Origin: Gymnopus androsaceus JB14
Taxonomy: Eukaryota; Basidiomycota; Agaricomycetes; Agaricales; Omphalotaceae
Direction of reading: 5' to 3'
NCBI GenBank assembly: GCA_009733575.1
Contig: ML769680.1
Location: 19,536 to 83,535 of the forward strand
Length of the DNA stretch: 64,000 bases
Shown here: positions 1 to 11,310 of the stretch, piece after piece
Position numbering within the stretch: position 1 is the first letter of the stretch
Layout: each line of letters opens with the position of its first letter
Position numbers and translations under genes: made by a program
The notes under the pieces: model-generated
Told to the model about the DNA's origin: nothing
The model's database searches: none
What the model saw: only the letters and a program-made list of their open reading frames with translations

Positions 1-1500
1 ACTAATCGCCAATGGTTCTCGATTCTACGAGAGAGCGCAACCTTCTCTCCTACTTCGGTACATGCGGGGGACGTCAGCTGGATCTTGGCCATGTCAGCTT
101 TCACACTGAGGACACGGCCGCCAGTCGATGTGGAGCCGATATTAATGAGCAGTAGCTCATTTTTAGTCAACTTGGAAACCTTTGTCTGCTTCTTGTCTTC
201 GGTCTTTACACCAAGGAGACGACGAAGAAGGAAGAGATTGATCTCGAGTTCTAAACGAAACGTTAAACGTGGGGATATAATCGAAAGAAAAGTGCAGAAC
301 ACGAAGTGTAAATCTTGGAAAGCTTCCCAACACCTGTCCGACCAGCCTGTCTGCTCTGCGAAGCGTAGGATCGACCCGAGTACCAACACCGATAATTCCG
401 CCAGGAACAGCAGAAGAGACATGATTCGGCTGAAGATGGGCTGGCACTTGGTTCGGCCTTGACTGTCTTTGGTAACAATACCCGGTCGGATTTCGACTTC
501 CTGTCCCAATCGAAGAACACCGGGATCCACCAGCGACACCACCCTTGAGCTCGTCGACTTCAGCACCTGGCTTGTTGACATCGAAAGAACGGATGACAAT
601 CAGCCTAGGATCCGAGGTAAAGTCGCGAACAGGGATCGGAATCCGTTTTACGATGTATTCATCGACAGCGTCGATGCTGTATTTCGACTGTGCAGATATC
701 GGGAAGATAGGTGATGACTCGGCGACCATTCCTTGAAGTATAACGCACATGAGCACCAGTCTGAATGATAAACTCAAGAGCGTACCTTTTACAAACTCTG
801 CAATACTTTTTTTGTGCTCTAGTCGACTTTATTTTGCAAAATGATGATGTTTTCCAGCTTCATGATCTCAACGGCAGCGAGATGCTCAGAAGCTTGGGGT
901 TGTGGACAAGTTTTGTTTCCTGCTACCAGAAAAAGCGCTGTGCGGCTCCGTTGAGCATGGTAGCCATGAGAATGTCGTGTCCGGGACAATCGACAAAGGA
1001 AACGTGTCGGACGAGTCGCATTCGATGCCTACATCCTGGGCGTTCAAATGGAGGATTATTCTTTGTCCGAGCGATATGAACGATAGCAGCCTGGTCGTGG
1101 GCAGGCGGCGTTCTCGCATTTGTAGATCTGGATGGGCAACAATTAGTGCTGATTTTTGCGATAAACAAAAACGACGTACTTTGGCGTTGGTATAACCCAA
1201 TTTAATTGTAGTATTCCATACCAGCTCATTGAATCTATCCGTCATTACTCCAGATATGGCCTTGACCACTGTCGATTTTCCGTGCACGACATGTCCAATG
1301 GTACCTGCGACACATCGATACAGATTTGAAGCAAAGAGTAGAGCAACGAGTACCAAGATTTATTGGAGCCTTTAATGTATATAAGCAATTGCGATCTACC
1401 TTATCGCAGAATCTGAGAGCTTACCTGTTTAGATAGGTTTCAGCAAAGGTGGTCAGAAAGATTTCGATTGAGAACGTAGTGGAGAGAAAAGAATACGCGT
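1..1500 (-). pseudogene. eIF2-gamma (translation initiation GTPase) pseudogene, copy 1, 3' end outside window
   Basis: The family binds GTP and initiator Met-tRNA as the gamma subunit of eIF2. Reading from about 1440 down, I see a remnant of the pre-G1 segment (SKQATINLG-like), then an intron, then G1 with VVHGKST (usually VAHGKST), the zinc-knuckle region CERPGCRHR, the G3-type [11 protein letters not shown], and the domain II/III block from [13 protein letters not shown] to [11 protein letters not shown]. Short deletions break the frame after MATMLNGAA (near 945), in the NKVD region (near 822), after GGVAGGS (near 530), and in the stretch before VPGG (near 415). The last short exon lies beyond position 1. 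The broken frames are shared with the copy at 62458-64000, so they predate that duplication. A functional eIF2-gamma must exist elsewhere, since the gene is essential. Confidence 0.88.
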
Positions 1501-3779
1501 CAGGCCGGAACTAGCGCTCAAACACGTTCGCTTCTACGATCACTTGCTCAGATGCCATCGACTATATTCGACGGGGCTTCGTCGTAGTGAATACAAGCCG
1601 ATACAGACGAGCGAATTCTGCCGGGCATCCCAACCAACGACCCAGAACTCGGTATTCAAGGATTGAATATCTTCGGACTCCGTCTCCGAATTAAAGTTCT
1701 CGTTTGTTTTCTTTGCAAGGCCTCAGAATATTCGTCGTTCCTTTGGATTACGGTTCACAGAGTCCAAGGCAGGAGAGAGTAAATATGTGTGCGAAACTGA
1801 TACAGTATCCTATGGACAGATGAAATGGACCATATGCTTGTAGGTTGCTCGACTAGTATTTTTATTAACGTCTCGTTTTCTGAAAATTTTGGTCCGATTG
1901 TCTCCATTACTCTACGTTAAGTTTTGTACTAGCCTTACGTTCGCTAATTATTTCGTTACTTTGGCAGCTAACGTGTGCAACAGATACTTCACTGGTCTCT
2001 AGCTAGAATTCACAAGAGTGAAGAACAGTAGTTCACTCATCGAGAATATTTCGCCAGAGACTCAGCATCTTGGATTCGAGATTTCATTTTGTACATGCGT
2101 TGGATGGAAGCTTCAATTAGAGTGCGTAATCCGCGTTTTCTTATTTCAACACTATTTTTTTTCTCCAATCAAGTTGTGCATACTCTAGGGTCATTTCAGT
2201 CTCAGCATGATTCCCTTCGCTTGTACCACGGTGGTTCTATATCTTAGCCTCAGACGAATCCTTGTTACTAGATCCAATCATCCTGATATAATGAACTCCA
2301 CTACAACCACCAGAGGTACCCGTTATAAAGTTCCAGTGAAAACTTGCTGGTTGAATAAAGTTACACGACGATTTAATGATACCTTTTCTGCCAACGGACG
2401 TGTACTCGCATCGGACTTGGATGACTACTAGTCCCTCTTTACTTCCTGTAGCCACCGAGATGACAAACAAGTCATAGAATTTCAAGGTCGATTTAACCTT
2501 TGTCGCGTGGAGCCTCTCTAGCTAGGTCTTGACTGTGTCCATGCTGCTGCGATACAACGCCCGTCCTTCAACCAAAGCTTGAGCCCCCTTTTCAATGCAT
2601 GTACATATTTCTGCGACTTTTTTATGTATTGATTACTGAAGTGGGCGACGGATTCTTCGCCGGCGAGGTGATAACAGAACCCGGATGTATGGTAGGCTGT
2701 TTTTTCCGTATAGTATTACCAGCGCTAACCCTCGCATCCCCTAGATGCCAATCCGATCCACAAGGAATGCATCATCGCCAGTATTTTGCGCAATGACTAG
2801 CATAGTTGCATAATCATCCCTTCCTCTGCTTTTCTTCTGTAATGCGGCACGTTGTCTGGCGTACTCTTGGAGGACTTCACCTCTACCAACGGCTTCGTAA
2901 AGCAGCTTGAGTTGGACCATGGGCACGACAGTCGCGCTTTACAAAGTGAAGTATGAACCAGATTCAATATGCTTCCGAGGATGATCATCCCATGCATGTC
3001 GATGTTGCTGGGATTGTTTTGAAGGTCGAGTGCGGGGATGATGGCACAGATAAGGGAACTATCGAATCGCGCGGTCCAGAGATGGAGATGGCGTTCTAGT
3101 TGGATTCGGCGTTATTAACTAGTTTGCACGAAGATTTATGCTGCTCCCAGTCTTGTTCTGGATAGAAGGTGTGAGATAGGAAGGCCTTATCTACAAGCCT
3201 AGTACTCACTCTGACATGCTCTGCTCTCATTTATGATGTATATGTTAGATAACTCACCAATTAGACAAGGATACATACACAATAACGCGCAGTTCTATAG
3301 AGCAGTATGCAAATTGTTAGTGGACAGCGAACGACTTTTTGAAAAAAATAAATTCAGCCTTACTTGCAATTCGAACAACTTTGTAAACTTTTCCAGTCTT
3401 CATTGTTACACAAACGCAATGGCAGTGAGTTCATCGACGGTGGGTTGGCGGGCCTAGCTACCGCGCCAGCTTCCTTACTATCCTGCTCTCAAAATCAATC
3501 TATCGGGTCTTTCAAACGCACCCAAAATCGATATTGTGCTCATCGTACTATCATGCTCAGGCCCAACATTTCCTCAAGCATTCGAACACTATCGTTGCCC
3601 GCTATTTTGGGTTTGGTGGACATTGGGTGGACAATACATTATTTCTGAATATCATTCACGATCCGCCTATTATTCTGATGACGGCGCATGGCTAGAAAGG
3701 AGCTGTATAGGGAAAATATTGTGACAGAGGTTTCGAGAATTGCTAATTATTACTGAACAGCTTGGATTATACGCAGAAT
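1501..3779. other. Intergenic, no convincing gene
   Basis: This stretch separates the eIF2-gamma copy from the hydrolase/ABC remnant. It corresponds loosely to 52438-53720 in the second unit but has diverged; only short blocks (around 1560-1680 and 3560-3720) can be aligned by eye. The only protein-like stretch is on the minus strand at about 2741-2926 (YEAVGRGEVLQEYARQ and following); it is too short to assign and may be a decayed exon. Confidence 0.5.
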
Positions 3780-4335
3780 TGAAAACAAAGGGCTCGCAGT
3801 CATTTCCTGCTATACCAAACCTTCGCTCTCTCCTTGACCGTTTTGCCTTTGGGATCTTCCACTTCCATGCCTACTGGACCCCAGAATCCTCCGGTGATCC
3901 CAAATCCAACTACGCGTTCGGAATCATACACGAATTCAGCGGTAATGGGAGATTCTCCCGTTACCTTCCGCGCCCAGTAAGGCTGCTTTGGGTCTTCGAT
4001 AGTAGCCTGAGGCAATAGCACATATAAGTCAGCTAAATCGTGACCCAATTCGGAAAAATATTATGCGTACTACGCTTTGATAGCCAGTAACATTGAACAA
4101 ATTCCCGTTGAAATGTTCTAGACGGAAGTGGGTGACCAAGAAACTATCAAATCGAGCAAAGAGTGTAGGAACCGAGTGGTTTTTTACACCCGGAAGAGGC
4201 AGAGGAAGTTCGTGTAGCAAAGTTTTGCAAGAGCTTGACATATTATGTGAGCTCAAAGACGAGTCCACAGCGCACAGTTCCAGGTCTCCGTATGCAGGGT
4301 CATTGTAATTCGCAGCCAATGAAGAAAGAGGCACG
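3780..4335 (-). pseudogene. Serine hydrolase (beta-lactamase-like) C-terminal fragment, copy A
   Basis: The minus strand encodes stretches typical of the C-terminal half of fungal secreted serine hydrolases of the beta-lactamase/transpeptidase-like fold: a cysteine-bracketed LPLPLPGV segment, VTHFRLEHFNGNLFNVTGY, FGITGGFWGP, and the closing KGKTVKERAKVWY. The N-terminal catalytic half with the SxxK serine is absent. The fragment begins exactly where the neighbouring ABC-transporter exon stops making sense (near 4335), and the same junction occurs in copy B near 54262, so the fusion is older than the duplication. The family call comes from remembered C-terminal motifs; I am fairly but not fully sure of it. 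Confidence 0.55.
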
Positions 4336-7194
4336 GAAGGCGATGTAAGGTGAGATCACGCTCAAGTGCGCACTGATATAAAACCTTGTTGTAGCGCTCT
4401 TCATCGAAGGGAGAGTGGAAGAGAATATTGTCCTGTCAGAGGGGGAAAAACTTAGCGAATGACGAATGAAGGAGGGATAAATATACCCTGATTGTCTCGT
4501 TCTGCACCCAAGACTCCTGCGCTGCATACGCCACACCCCCTACGCCGTGACCACGCCCTGAGTCTCGAGGAAGACTATACCACGATCCCGAACCCTTGAT
4601 ACTCGCATTCATAACAGACCTCCCCCTCAAACAGGAGTTTTTCGAGCTATCGGCTTCCGAGCCGTCGTTCCCCGTAGATGGGGATCGGAATGATGCTTGG
4701 AATGAAATGCATTTCACCTGCGAGGGATTAAAAGGTTACACTAATATGGGCAAACGCACATACCCAATAACGCTAGCAGCATCCGCAGTCTTCCCACTCC
4801 CAGTAGGTCCGATAATCAGGTTGATACAGTTACGGTGGAACAAGACAGTATCGGAAATGGTGAGGAAAAGCTTGCGGACTTGAGAGACTCCGAGGACGGC
4901 TTCAGCTTGGGGAGGCGCATGAGCTTCTTCCTGTGGCAGCGGTACCGGTTCTGTTCCGATTTCTTGATTACCACCAATAAAAGATATAGCAGAGGAAGCA
5001 GTTCTGGTAGCAGCAAAAATCTCCTCGTCCTCCTTGCTCCATGAAAACGTCGCATTGCTAAACCCGATTACAAACTGCTCCGAGTCCTGCTCCTGTTTAC
5101 GAGGCTCATGATCTGCTGAAACGTCGTCTTCCGCCAAAGCGACAACCGTCGAAGAAGCCGAGCTACCTGAGGGCGATCCGGATTCTGCGACGACGGACGA
5201 TGTCGATGAAGGATCAAAGGAGTCGATGAGTTCCGTCTAAGCATATCCGTCAGTTATATCAACGACACCTTCAACCATCCATAATCCTCACCTCGGCCAA
5301 AAACTCCTCTATTCTGGCTATGGATATCAATCCGGTATAATACTTGTTCAGATTAACCACTAGGAAGCGAACATGTTGCTGTAACCGTTCGAATACCACA
5401 AGGGAGGAGAACACGCGGGACGGAGTGAGGTCTTGCTTCATTATTAGGGTCTGTGTGTACACGCATTAGATTACATGCATCATGATTCAAAGTGCATTTG
5501 AACGACATACGCTGCAAAAGACCAATGTCATTGTCAGCGTTAGTGTTCAGGATTAACATAAAAACACTCACAAAGTAGCAAAACATCCAGTGACCGCAAC
5601 CAAAGGGACTAGATAACTACAGAACAAAGCATTAGTGATTCATATATGAACAGAAAGTGCGTGGACCAAGTGAAAAAAAAGTCGAACACACAAAGACTCA
5701 CTTGCTCAACTCGCTCCCCATCCAATACATCCTCCGCTTCTTCAACAGCTTTAGCTCTTCCTTCCTCACGTCCGCGATACGTTTAGACATCTTTGCTTCC
5801 CACCCGAATAATTTGACCATCCTCAGAACGGACATGACTGTGAACGAACGCAACGGTCAGATCGATGTAAGTTATGATGGGCGGTTAGAGAACGAGATGA
5901 TACGTACCATCCCCAAACACCTCGACCCTCCAATCCGTCTTGCGCATCCTCTCGAGGAAAACTTTCCTTCCCGCGTTGAAAATTTTGACAGGTATCGGTG
6001 TGAGCGCAAACATGAGTCCGATCCCTACGAATGAGCTGTAGAGTAGAAGGGATCAATAAATCGTCTTAATTAGATGTGTAGGGCCGAAATCCAGACTCAC
6101 CTCCATCCCAAAATCCCATACAAAAACGCCGCACTCAATACAAACTCGAAAGGTCTTTGAAGAAAGACAAACATCCAGTTTCGGAGCTCGGCCATGTTGG
6201 ATAGGTCAGTAGTGACGAGGTTGTTGATTCGGCCAGAGGTAGACTTCGTCGCGCCGCCGGATTTTTTGCCCTTCTTCCCTCGTTTATCATCTGGAGTCTT
6301 CTGCTTTTGTGGTTGTTGTGGTTGTTGTTGTGGGGATGGATCTCCTCCCTCAGTCCCTTTCTTTTTTGATTCCGATTCTGTAGACTTTGGAGCAGATTTC
6401 CCCGGGGCTCCTGCAGTATTTGCCTTGACCCTGATCCTCAAAGAATTTTCAAACACCAATTGAGTAATCAACGCGTCGACTTGGACGTTGAGACGCAATG
6501 CGATGGGCATGTACCATTCCATTGATAGTGTAACGGCGAGCGGACTGATGAATAGCAATAGGATCCAGAACCACGGCTGGATGGAGGAGGAGGAGGATGA
6601 AGGGCTTGAGGAGGCTTGAGATTCTAGATAACTGATAGAAAGTTAACTTCCTGAAGAAAAACTCAAAGCGCAACACTCACGAAAGCAACTTATTAACAGC
6701 GACTGGTGAACCCAAATTTCCACATGCCAAAGTCAACATTGCAACACCAATCTTCATCCACGTCCAACGAAACATCCAAAGTAGAGTGTAGGGCATGGAT
6801 CTCTTTCGTTTTGGTTTGGGTTGACCTATATTGGCACTCGAATACCGTTCTAAACTTGGGAACCATCGTTTCTTTAACCAGGCCACGCGATCGCTATCTG
6901 CGAGGTGGGGGAGTTCCGAGGCAGGAAGATGGGCCACGCGGTAGGCTTTCCATACAATAGGATCGAGAAAAGCGAAGAAGAGGAGGGAGAGAGGGGACGC
7001 GATTTGTTCAGGGTTTGGGGAGGAGACCGTGTCTGCATTCGCCTCGACCGGAATCCATACCCTCGGACTAGCAAGTGGTATCACTACTGCCGTCAGGAAT
7101 AATAGCGCAATTTTGGCCCATAGTAAGGCCCCTCCGCGAAGCTCGGCGTCAGAGGTTCGGACGAGAGGAGCCAAGTCTCGTACGGTGTATACAC

Positions 7195-7235
7195 TGGTAG
7201 TGGCCAACGACCGCCAGAAATTTTGAGCGCTTAAT
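7195..7235 (+). repeat. Left terminal inverted repeat of the 3.66-kb transposon
   Basis: It starts TGGTAGTGGCCAACGACC and continues to a GAGCGC motif. It matches the reverse complement of 10818-10857 with scattered transitions and one or two small gaps. The flanking host sequence is TATACAC. Confidence 0.8.
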
Positions 7236-7759
7236 ATTGAGCGCTCAATACTTTTCGTCAAAAAAGTGGCAAGTGTACATACTAGCTCTAACACTCACTT
7301 CTGCTATAAGTTTTGGTGAGATAAATTGTTCAAAATGTATGTAATAAGAGAATGTTCAGACTTTTTTCCCGTAATAATTGAAGCAGTCAACAAAAATGTG
7401 TATTTTGTAATTTGATCCTGTAAGTATAAACAGTAAACTGCATCGAGCATCTCTATATGCTATCTTTTCACAAAAAAAGTCTGGACATTTTTGTCTAAGC
7501 ATAAAAATGAACATATTTACCTGCAAACTTAAAAGAATAGATGGTTTCCTAGGGGGTCTGTCTGCCAAATCGACACTTGCCGCATAAATTTGGCAGTGAG
7601 AATCAGTGATGTAATATTCAAGACGCGTCTTGAATGTGTACCGAAACCATATATACCCTCAAATTACACCTTCTACGCTTTCAAATTGCTCTTTTTTTCA
7701 TTACTTATTCTTATTCTCTATATCTATTATCTCTGAGCATCAAGTGCTCTTGTACCAGC

Positions 7760-10618
7760 ATGGGAAAACAACGGTCTGCAAAGCAAAAGGCACAATGAGT
7801 GGCAGCAATAGCATTGGCGACGGAGAAACGAGAGGCAAAGAAGAGGCTTGAAGGTCTGGAAGAGGAGGTTGCGAGGTTGAGGAGACTAGAGGAGCAAGAA
7901 AGTCACACCTTTGAGGGAAGCACAATGCAAACGGAGATCATAGCAGAAAGGGCCGAGATGTATGAGAAGGCGTTTGGAACACAGGGAAGAAAGAAAAGCG
8001 GGCGAAGATCAGTTTGCAGAACATGAAGGAGAAGCTAGAAAAGGAGAGAGCTGAATGGAAGGAAGAAAGGAAGGATTTGAAGAAGCAGGGCAGGGAAGTA
8101 GAGCAAGAACTTACAAAAACGAAGAAGAAACTTGAAACTGCTGAACGGAAAATATCTGATCTCCGCGCCAATAAAGAAAACCTCAACGCAAATGTTCATC
8201 GTCTCGATAAGAAGATTGCTAGGGCTGTAGATCAGAAGGATAGAGCTATTGACAGAGCTATGGAGAAGACAAAGAAAGAGGTCAACACGTTCGAAGTCAA
8301 GCAGGGTGGAATCGTGTCTAATCTAGCTCGGGACGTTACTCAGAATCTTGTCGCTATTGGACTCAAACCTGGTATGGTTGGTCCTGCTGTCAACACAATA
8401 CTCACTGCTGCTGGGGTCAAAGTCAAGGGCAACCTCTCATGTACTACTGTCCGTCGTGCCATAATCGAAGGTGGAGTCGCTGCTGATCTTCAACTGGTTG
8501 AAGCTATGAAGGAATCCGATGGTATGTATTGCTTCTTTTCATAACGTACACTGTTTAAACTTTTTTTAGGCTTTACGGTTAGTGGAGATGGATCAACACA
8601 CTGAAGCATTAACTACGAGTCCCATTTCATCATGGTAAACAAAGACGGTACCCACAAGGACTACTTCGCTGGTTTAACCAGGGCTCCAACCCATACTAGC
8701 CAAGAGCAGTGTGACGCTTGGGAGTGACTTTTCTGCCGTATCATCACACTCTACAATGCCAGTCCACTGGGAAAGCAGAACAGTGAAATCAACCTTTGCA
8801 AGCTCATCCAACTTCTCACTGGAATGCACAGTGATCATGCTGAGGACCAGAAGAAGCTAGCGAGTCTTCTAGAGGCATTGAAACAAGCTTGGGATCGTGA
8901 GCTACATGGTGAAGATGCTCTGCTAGACTTGGGCACAGTCGCTCTTTTCCCGCTCATTGCAAAGGCTACGGCGACCGTTGTGAAGAATGCTGGTGGGCAG
9001 GAAACTTGGAATAGTCTATCAGAGAGTGAACAAGTCTTAGGATGGAAGAAGTCTATCGTGCAATCTATTGTTGACTTGGTCAGGAAGCGTTCGCAAAGCT
9101 CAATCCAGTCCAACAATGCACCATTGATCTCTTTGTCTGGAGTGGTTGTCAGATTCACAAGGATCTCAACACAGTGAAGTGGGGAGCGATTGCAATGGGC
9201 AAGTGGTGGGTGGATAACGGTGTTCAGGGTCCGAAGAAGTTGCTTAACAAGTCGAACAAGGAGGCAGCTAGAATTGGCGGTGCTGCTGGCGAGCATGCGG
9301 AGGATGTATCAGTTGGTGGGGCTATCAAGGGTACGAGCATTGCGGGAACTCTTTTCAACCATAAAGACAATAAGAAGGGTCAACATGACACGTACCGCAT
9401 CTTTTTCGAGGAGAAGCTTGGACATCTCGGTACCTTCCCTGACACATCGAACAACCACTTTCAGACCCACGCGCTCGCTGCCGAGCAGCTGTTGCTCCAC
9501 CTCGACCTTTACAAAGACTTCCTCTTGCAGGTCAAGGATTGGAAGGAGAAGAGGAACTGGAGTAATCTTGAGCAGAATCTTTGGGATGCGCTCAATGATA
9601 TTCCCACTCTTACTGAACTTGCTGCGCTCGCCGTCTATAGTCAAACCATCAGTGTCCCGTATGTTTCCTACATTCGCCAAAACCGAAATCAGAACGCCCT
9701 CGACATGGGTCCTTATCACCAAAATGTACTTTCCACATGCAAAGCTGTCATTGATAACCCAGACCTTGTACTCGGTGCTGATGCATTCCACACTCCTCCT
9801 ACCCTGGGTGGTGATCAGTTTCACCGACCTGAAGTCATGTACACTATTCATGCTTGGGCACCTTCACTTCCTTATCTTCGTCCGCTTGTCCAATGGTTCT
9901 TCACTGGTGCATATGAAGCATGGCCGCGGTTTATGACCAAGTTTGCTGAAGGAAGAAAGGTCTCGGAATTGACTGCAGAGGAACGTGATTGTGCATTTTG
10001 ACAGACAACCAATGATTTGAATGAGAGTGCATTTGGAATTCTTCGGCAGAACTGGAGATTTGCTGGGAATACCTCACTTCTTTGGCACAATTCTCGCGTT
10101 CAGTACAAAATGAACGGAACTGCTGAGTATGTAGCGGAGATGGATAATGAAACTCGGGTGTTTCTTTGAAAGGAGGCTCGATGAAGGATGGAGGCAGGGG
10201 AAGAGAGGGAGAATCGGAAACGGCTTGCAGAGCATGATCTCGCGGTTGTCGCCAAGAAGCGGAAGCGTGACACCAAGCGCAAGGAGAAACAAGATGCTGA
10301 TCATCAAGCACTGCTTTCCCTTCGCCCAATCTATCTCACCCCTTCATCTTTCCCAAAAAAGTTCTGCAAACCCGATATAATCCTTCAAATCAACTGGCAC
10401 CGCACTTTCAGCCCTTCCCGCGTTGATGTGCCCAAAAAGTCGAAATGTGGAGGTAAGCGAGATGAGTTGCTTGAAACATTGTTGAAATGCATGGAAAGGT
10501 TTTGAGAGGAGGGGAAGACAGTTGCGGAATGCATCGGGGAAGTTGAGGGTGAAGGTAGTAATGAAGAGGAGCAAGGACAGGAGGAGATTGAGGACGAGGA
10601 CAGGGAAGATGAAGATTA
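7760..10618 (+). pseudogene. Decayed DDE transposase with coiled-coil N-terminus and CxxH motif
   Basis: Coding starts at ATG 7760 (MGKQRSAKQKAQ). A strongly charged coiled coil follows (7800-8300), then a conserved segment with an intron at 8525-8569. Candidate catalytic residues are D in SGDGS (codon 8587), D in IDLFVWSGC (codon 9126) followed by the CQIH motif (9147-9158), and E in NDLNES (codon 10023). The C-terminus is lysine/arginine-rich, then acidic, ending near 10618. Lesions: TGA at 7796, a frameshift near 8027, TGA codons in the 8600-8730 region, a frameshift near 9080, TGA at 9999, and stops near 10170-10185. I recognise this as a large Agaricomycete family usually listed as hypothetical. 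The transposase role is inferred from the DDE/CxxH layout and the TIR/TSD frame around it. Confidence 0.7.
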
Positions 10619-10817
10619 ATTCACTCAAATTTGCTTTTTCAGTTGTTATTGCTTTCTTTTTGCACGGAATTGTGTATTTTTAGTATAGAACCATTGTATG
10701 GCTTGAAAGGAATAATTTGTACACTGTTTATAGTGCAAGGTAGTCAAATGCGAAAGAGATACGAAGCGAATCAGTGGGAGCACGGCAATTTGCCATCTTT
10801 TTTTAAGCGCCGAAGCT

Positions 10818-10857
10818 GATTCAGCGCCAAGTTTCTAGCAGGCATTGGTCACTACCA
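10818..10857 (-). repeat. Right terminal inverted repeat of the 3.66-kb transposon
   Basis: It ends ...GGTCACTACCA, the inverted counterpart of the left end at 7195-7235. It is followed directly by TATACACC, which continues the ABC exon. Confidence 0.8.
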
Positions 10858-11310
10858 TATACACCAAGTGCAACTAATAAAACAGTATTAACATGTCTTT
10901 TGTAAAGAATGCTCCATCGCGGAGTCGTCGTGTGGAGGAGAAGGGCTAATAGTGCGAGGACAGTGGTATAAGCCTGTATAGAAGTACTTAGTTAGAAAGT
11001 TATACCTATATGAGAAAAGAATACTCACAAATACCAAGCACAGTATAACATCGATATCCTTCAACTGCGATTCCCCTACGCGTCTATCTTTGACAGCTTC
11101 AGCGACCTCCAATCCGAAGATTACCAAACAACCTAGAAAACGCAGGGCTGCAAATACATGTGGTGGTTTTGGTTTATTGTCCGTAACTTCGAGACTATCA
11201 TCATCATTTCCAACCAACTCAAATTTGAAGAGTAAACCATGGACTACAAGGAGGACCACTGAGCAAATGGCGGTCCAGGAGATGATTAGAAGCAGTTGGA
11301 GATGCGTCAT

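Larger units (their letters stand above)
7195..10857 (+). mobile_element. 3.66-kb DDE DNA transposon inserted in ABC copy A
   Basis: Copy B of the ABC gene (57040-57060) holds the uninterrupted site GTGTATACACC. In copy A the sequence runs into TGGTAGTGGCCAACGACC and returns after GGTCACTACCA. The two ends are imperfect inverted repeats for about 35 bp. TATACAC is duplicated on both sides (7 bp exact; 8 bp if one transition is allowed). The interior codes for one decayed transposase-like protein. Superfamily is not certain: the TSD size and the CxxH motif fit the hAT/KDZ/MULE-like group. Confidence 0.85.
4336..11310 (-). pseudogene. ABCC-type ABC transporter N-terminal half, copy A, truncated and interrupted by a transposon
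   Basis: The first exon starts at 11310 (MTHLQLLLIISW, hydrophobic). Coding resumes at 7194 after a 3.66-kb transposon. It then includes the TMD1 segments, a Q/K-rich linker (about 6240-6420), the TLIMKQDLTPSRVFSSLVVFE region (5271-5460), an acidic linker, and NBD1 with Walker A GPTGSGKT (about 4760) and a Q-loop (YAAQESWVQNETIR, near 4500). The NBD stops just after CALERDL (about 4345), before the LSGGQ signature, Walker B, TMD2 and NBD2. A hydrolase fragment follows instead. Full-length ABCC proteins are about 1400-1500 residues; less than half is present. Many exon joins look conserved against copy B at 54263-57481, but the missing ATPase motifs and the insertion make it non-functional. 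Confidence 0.85.

Noticed and set aside
163..777. Open frames on the opposite strand to eIF2-gamma, ABC and NLR exons (for example plus-strand frames at 85-462 and 6194-6463)
   Set aside because: They are antisense shadows of conserved exons with no family resemblance of their own.
1..1500. eIF2-gamma as a functional gene
   Set aside because: Every copy has several frame-breaking deletions or a stop; introns cannot explain them since they fall inside conserved blocks.
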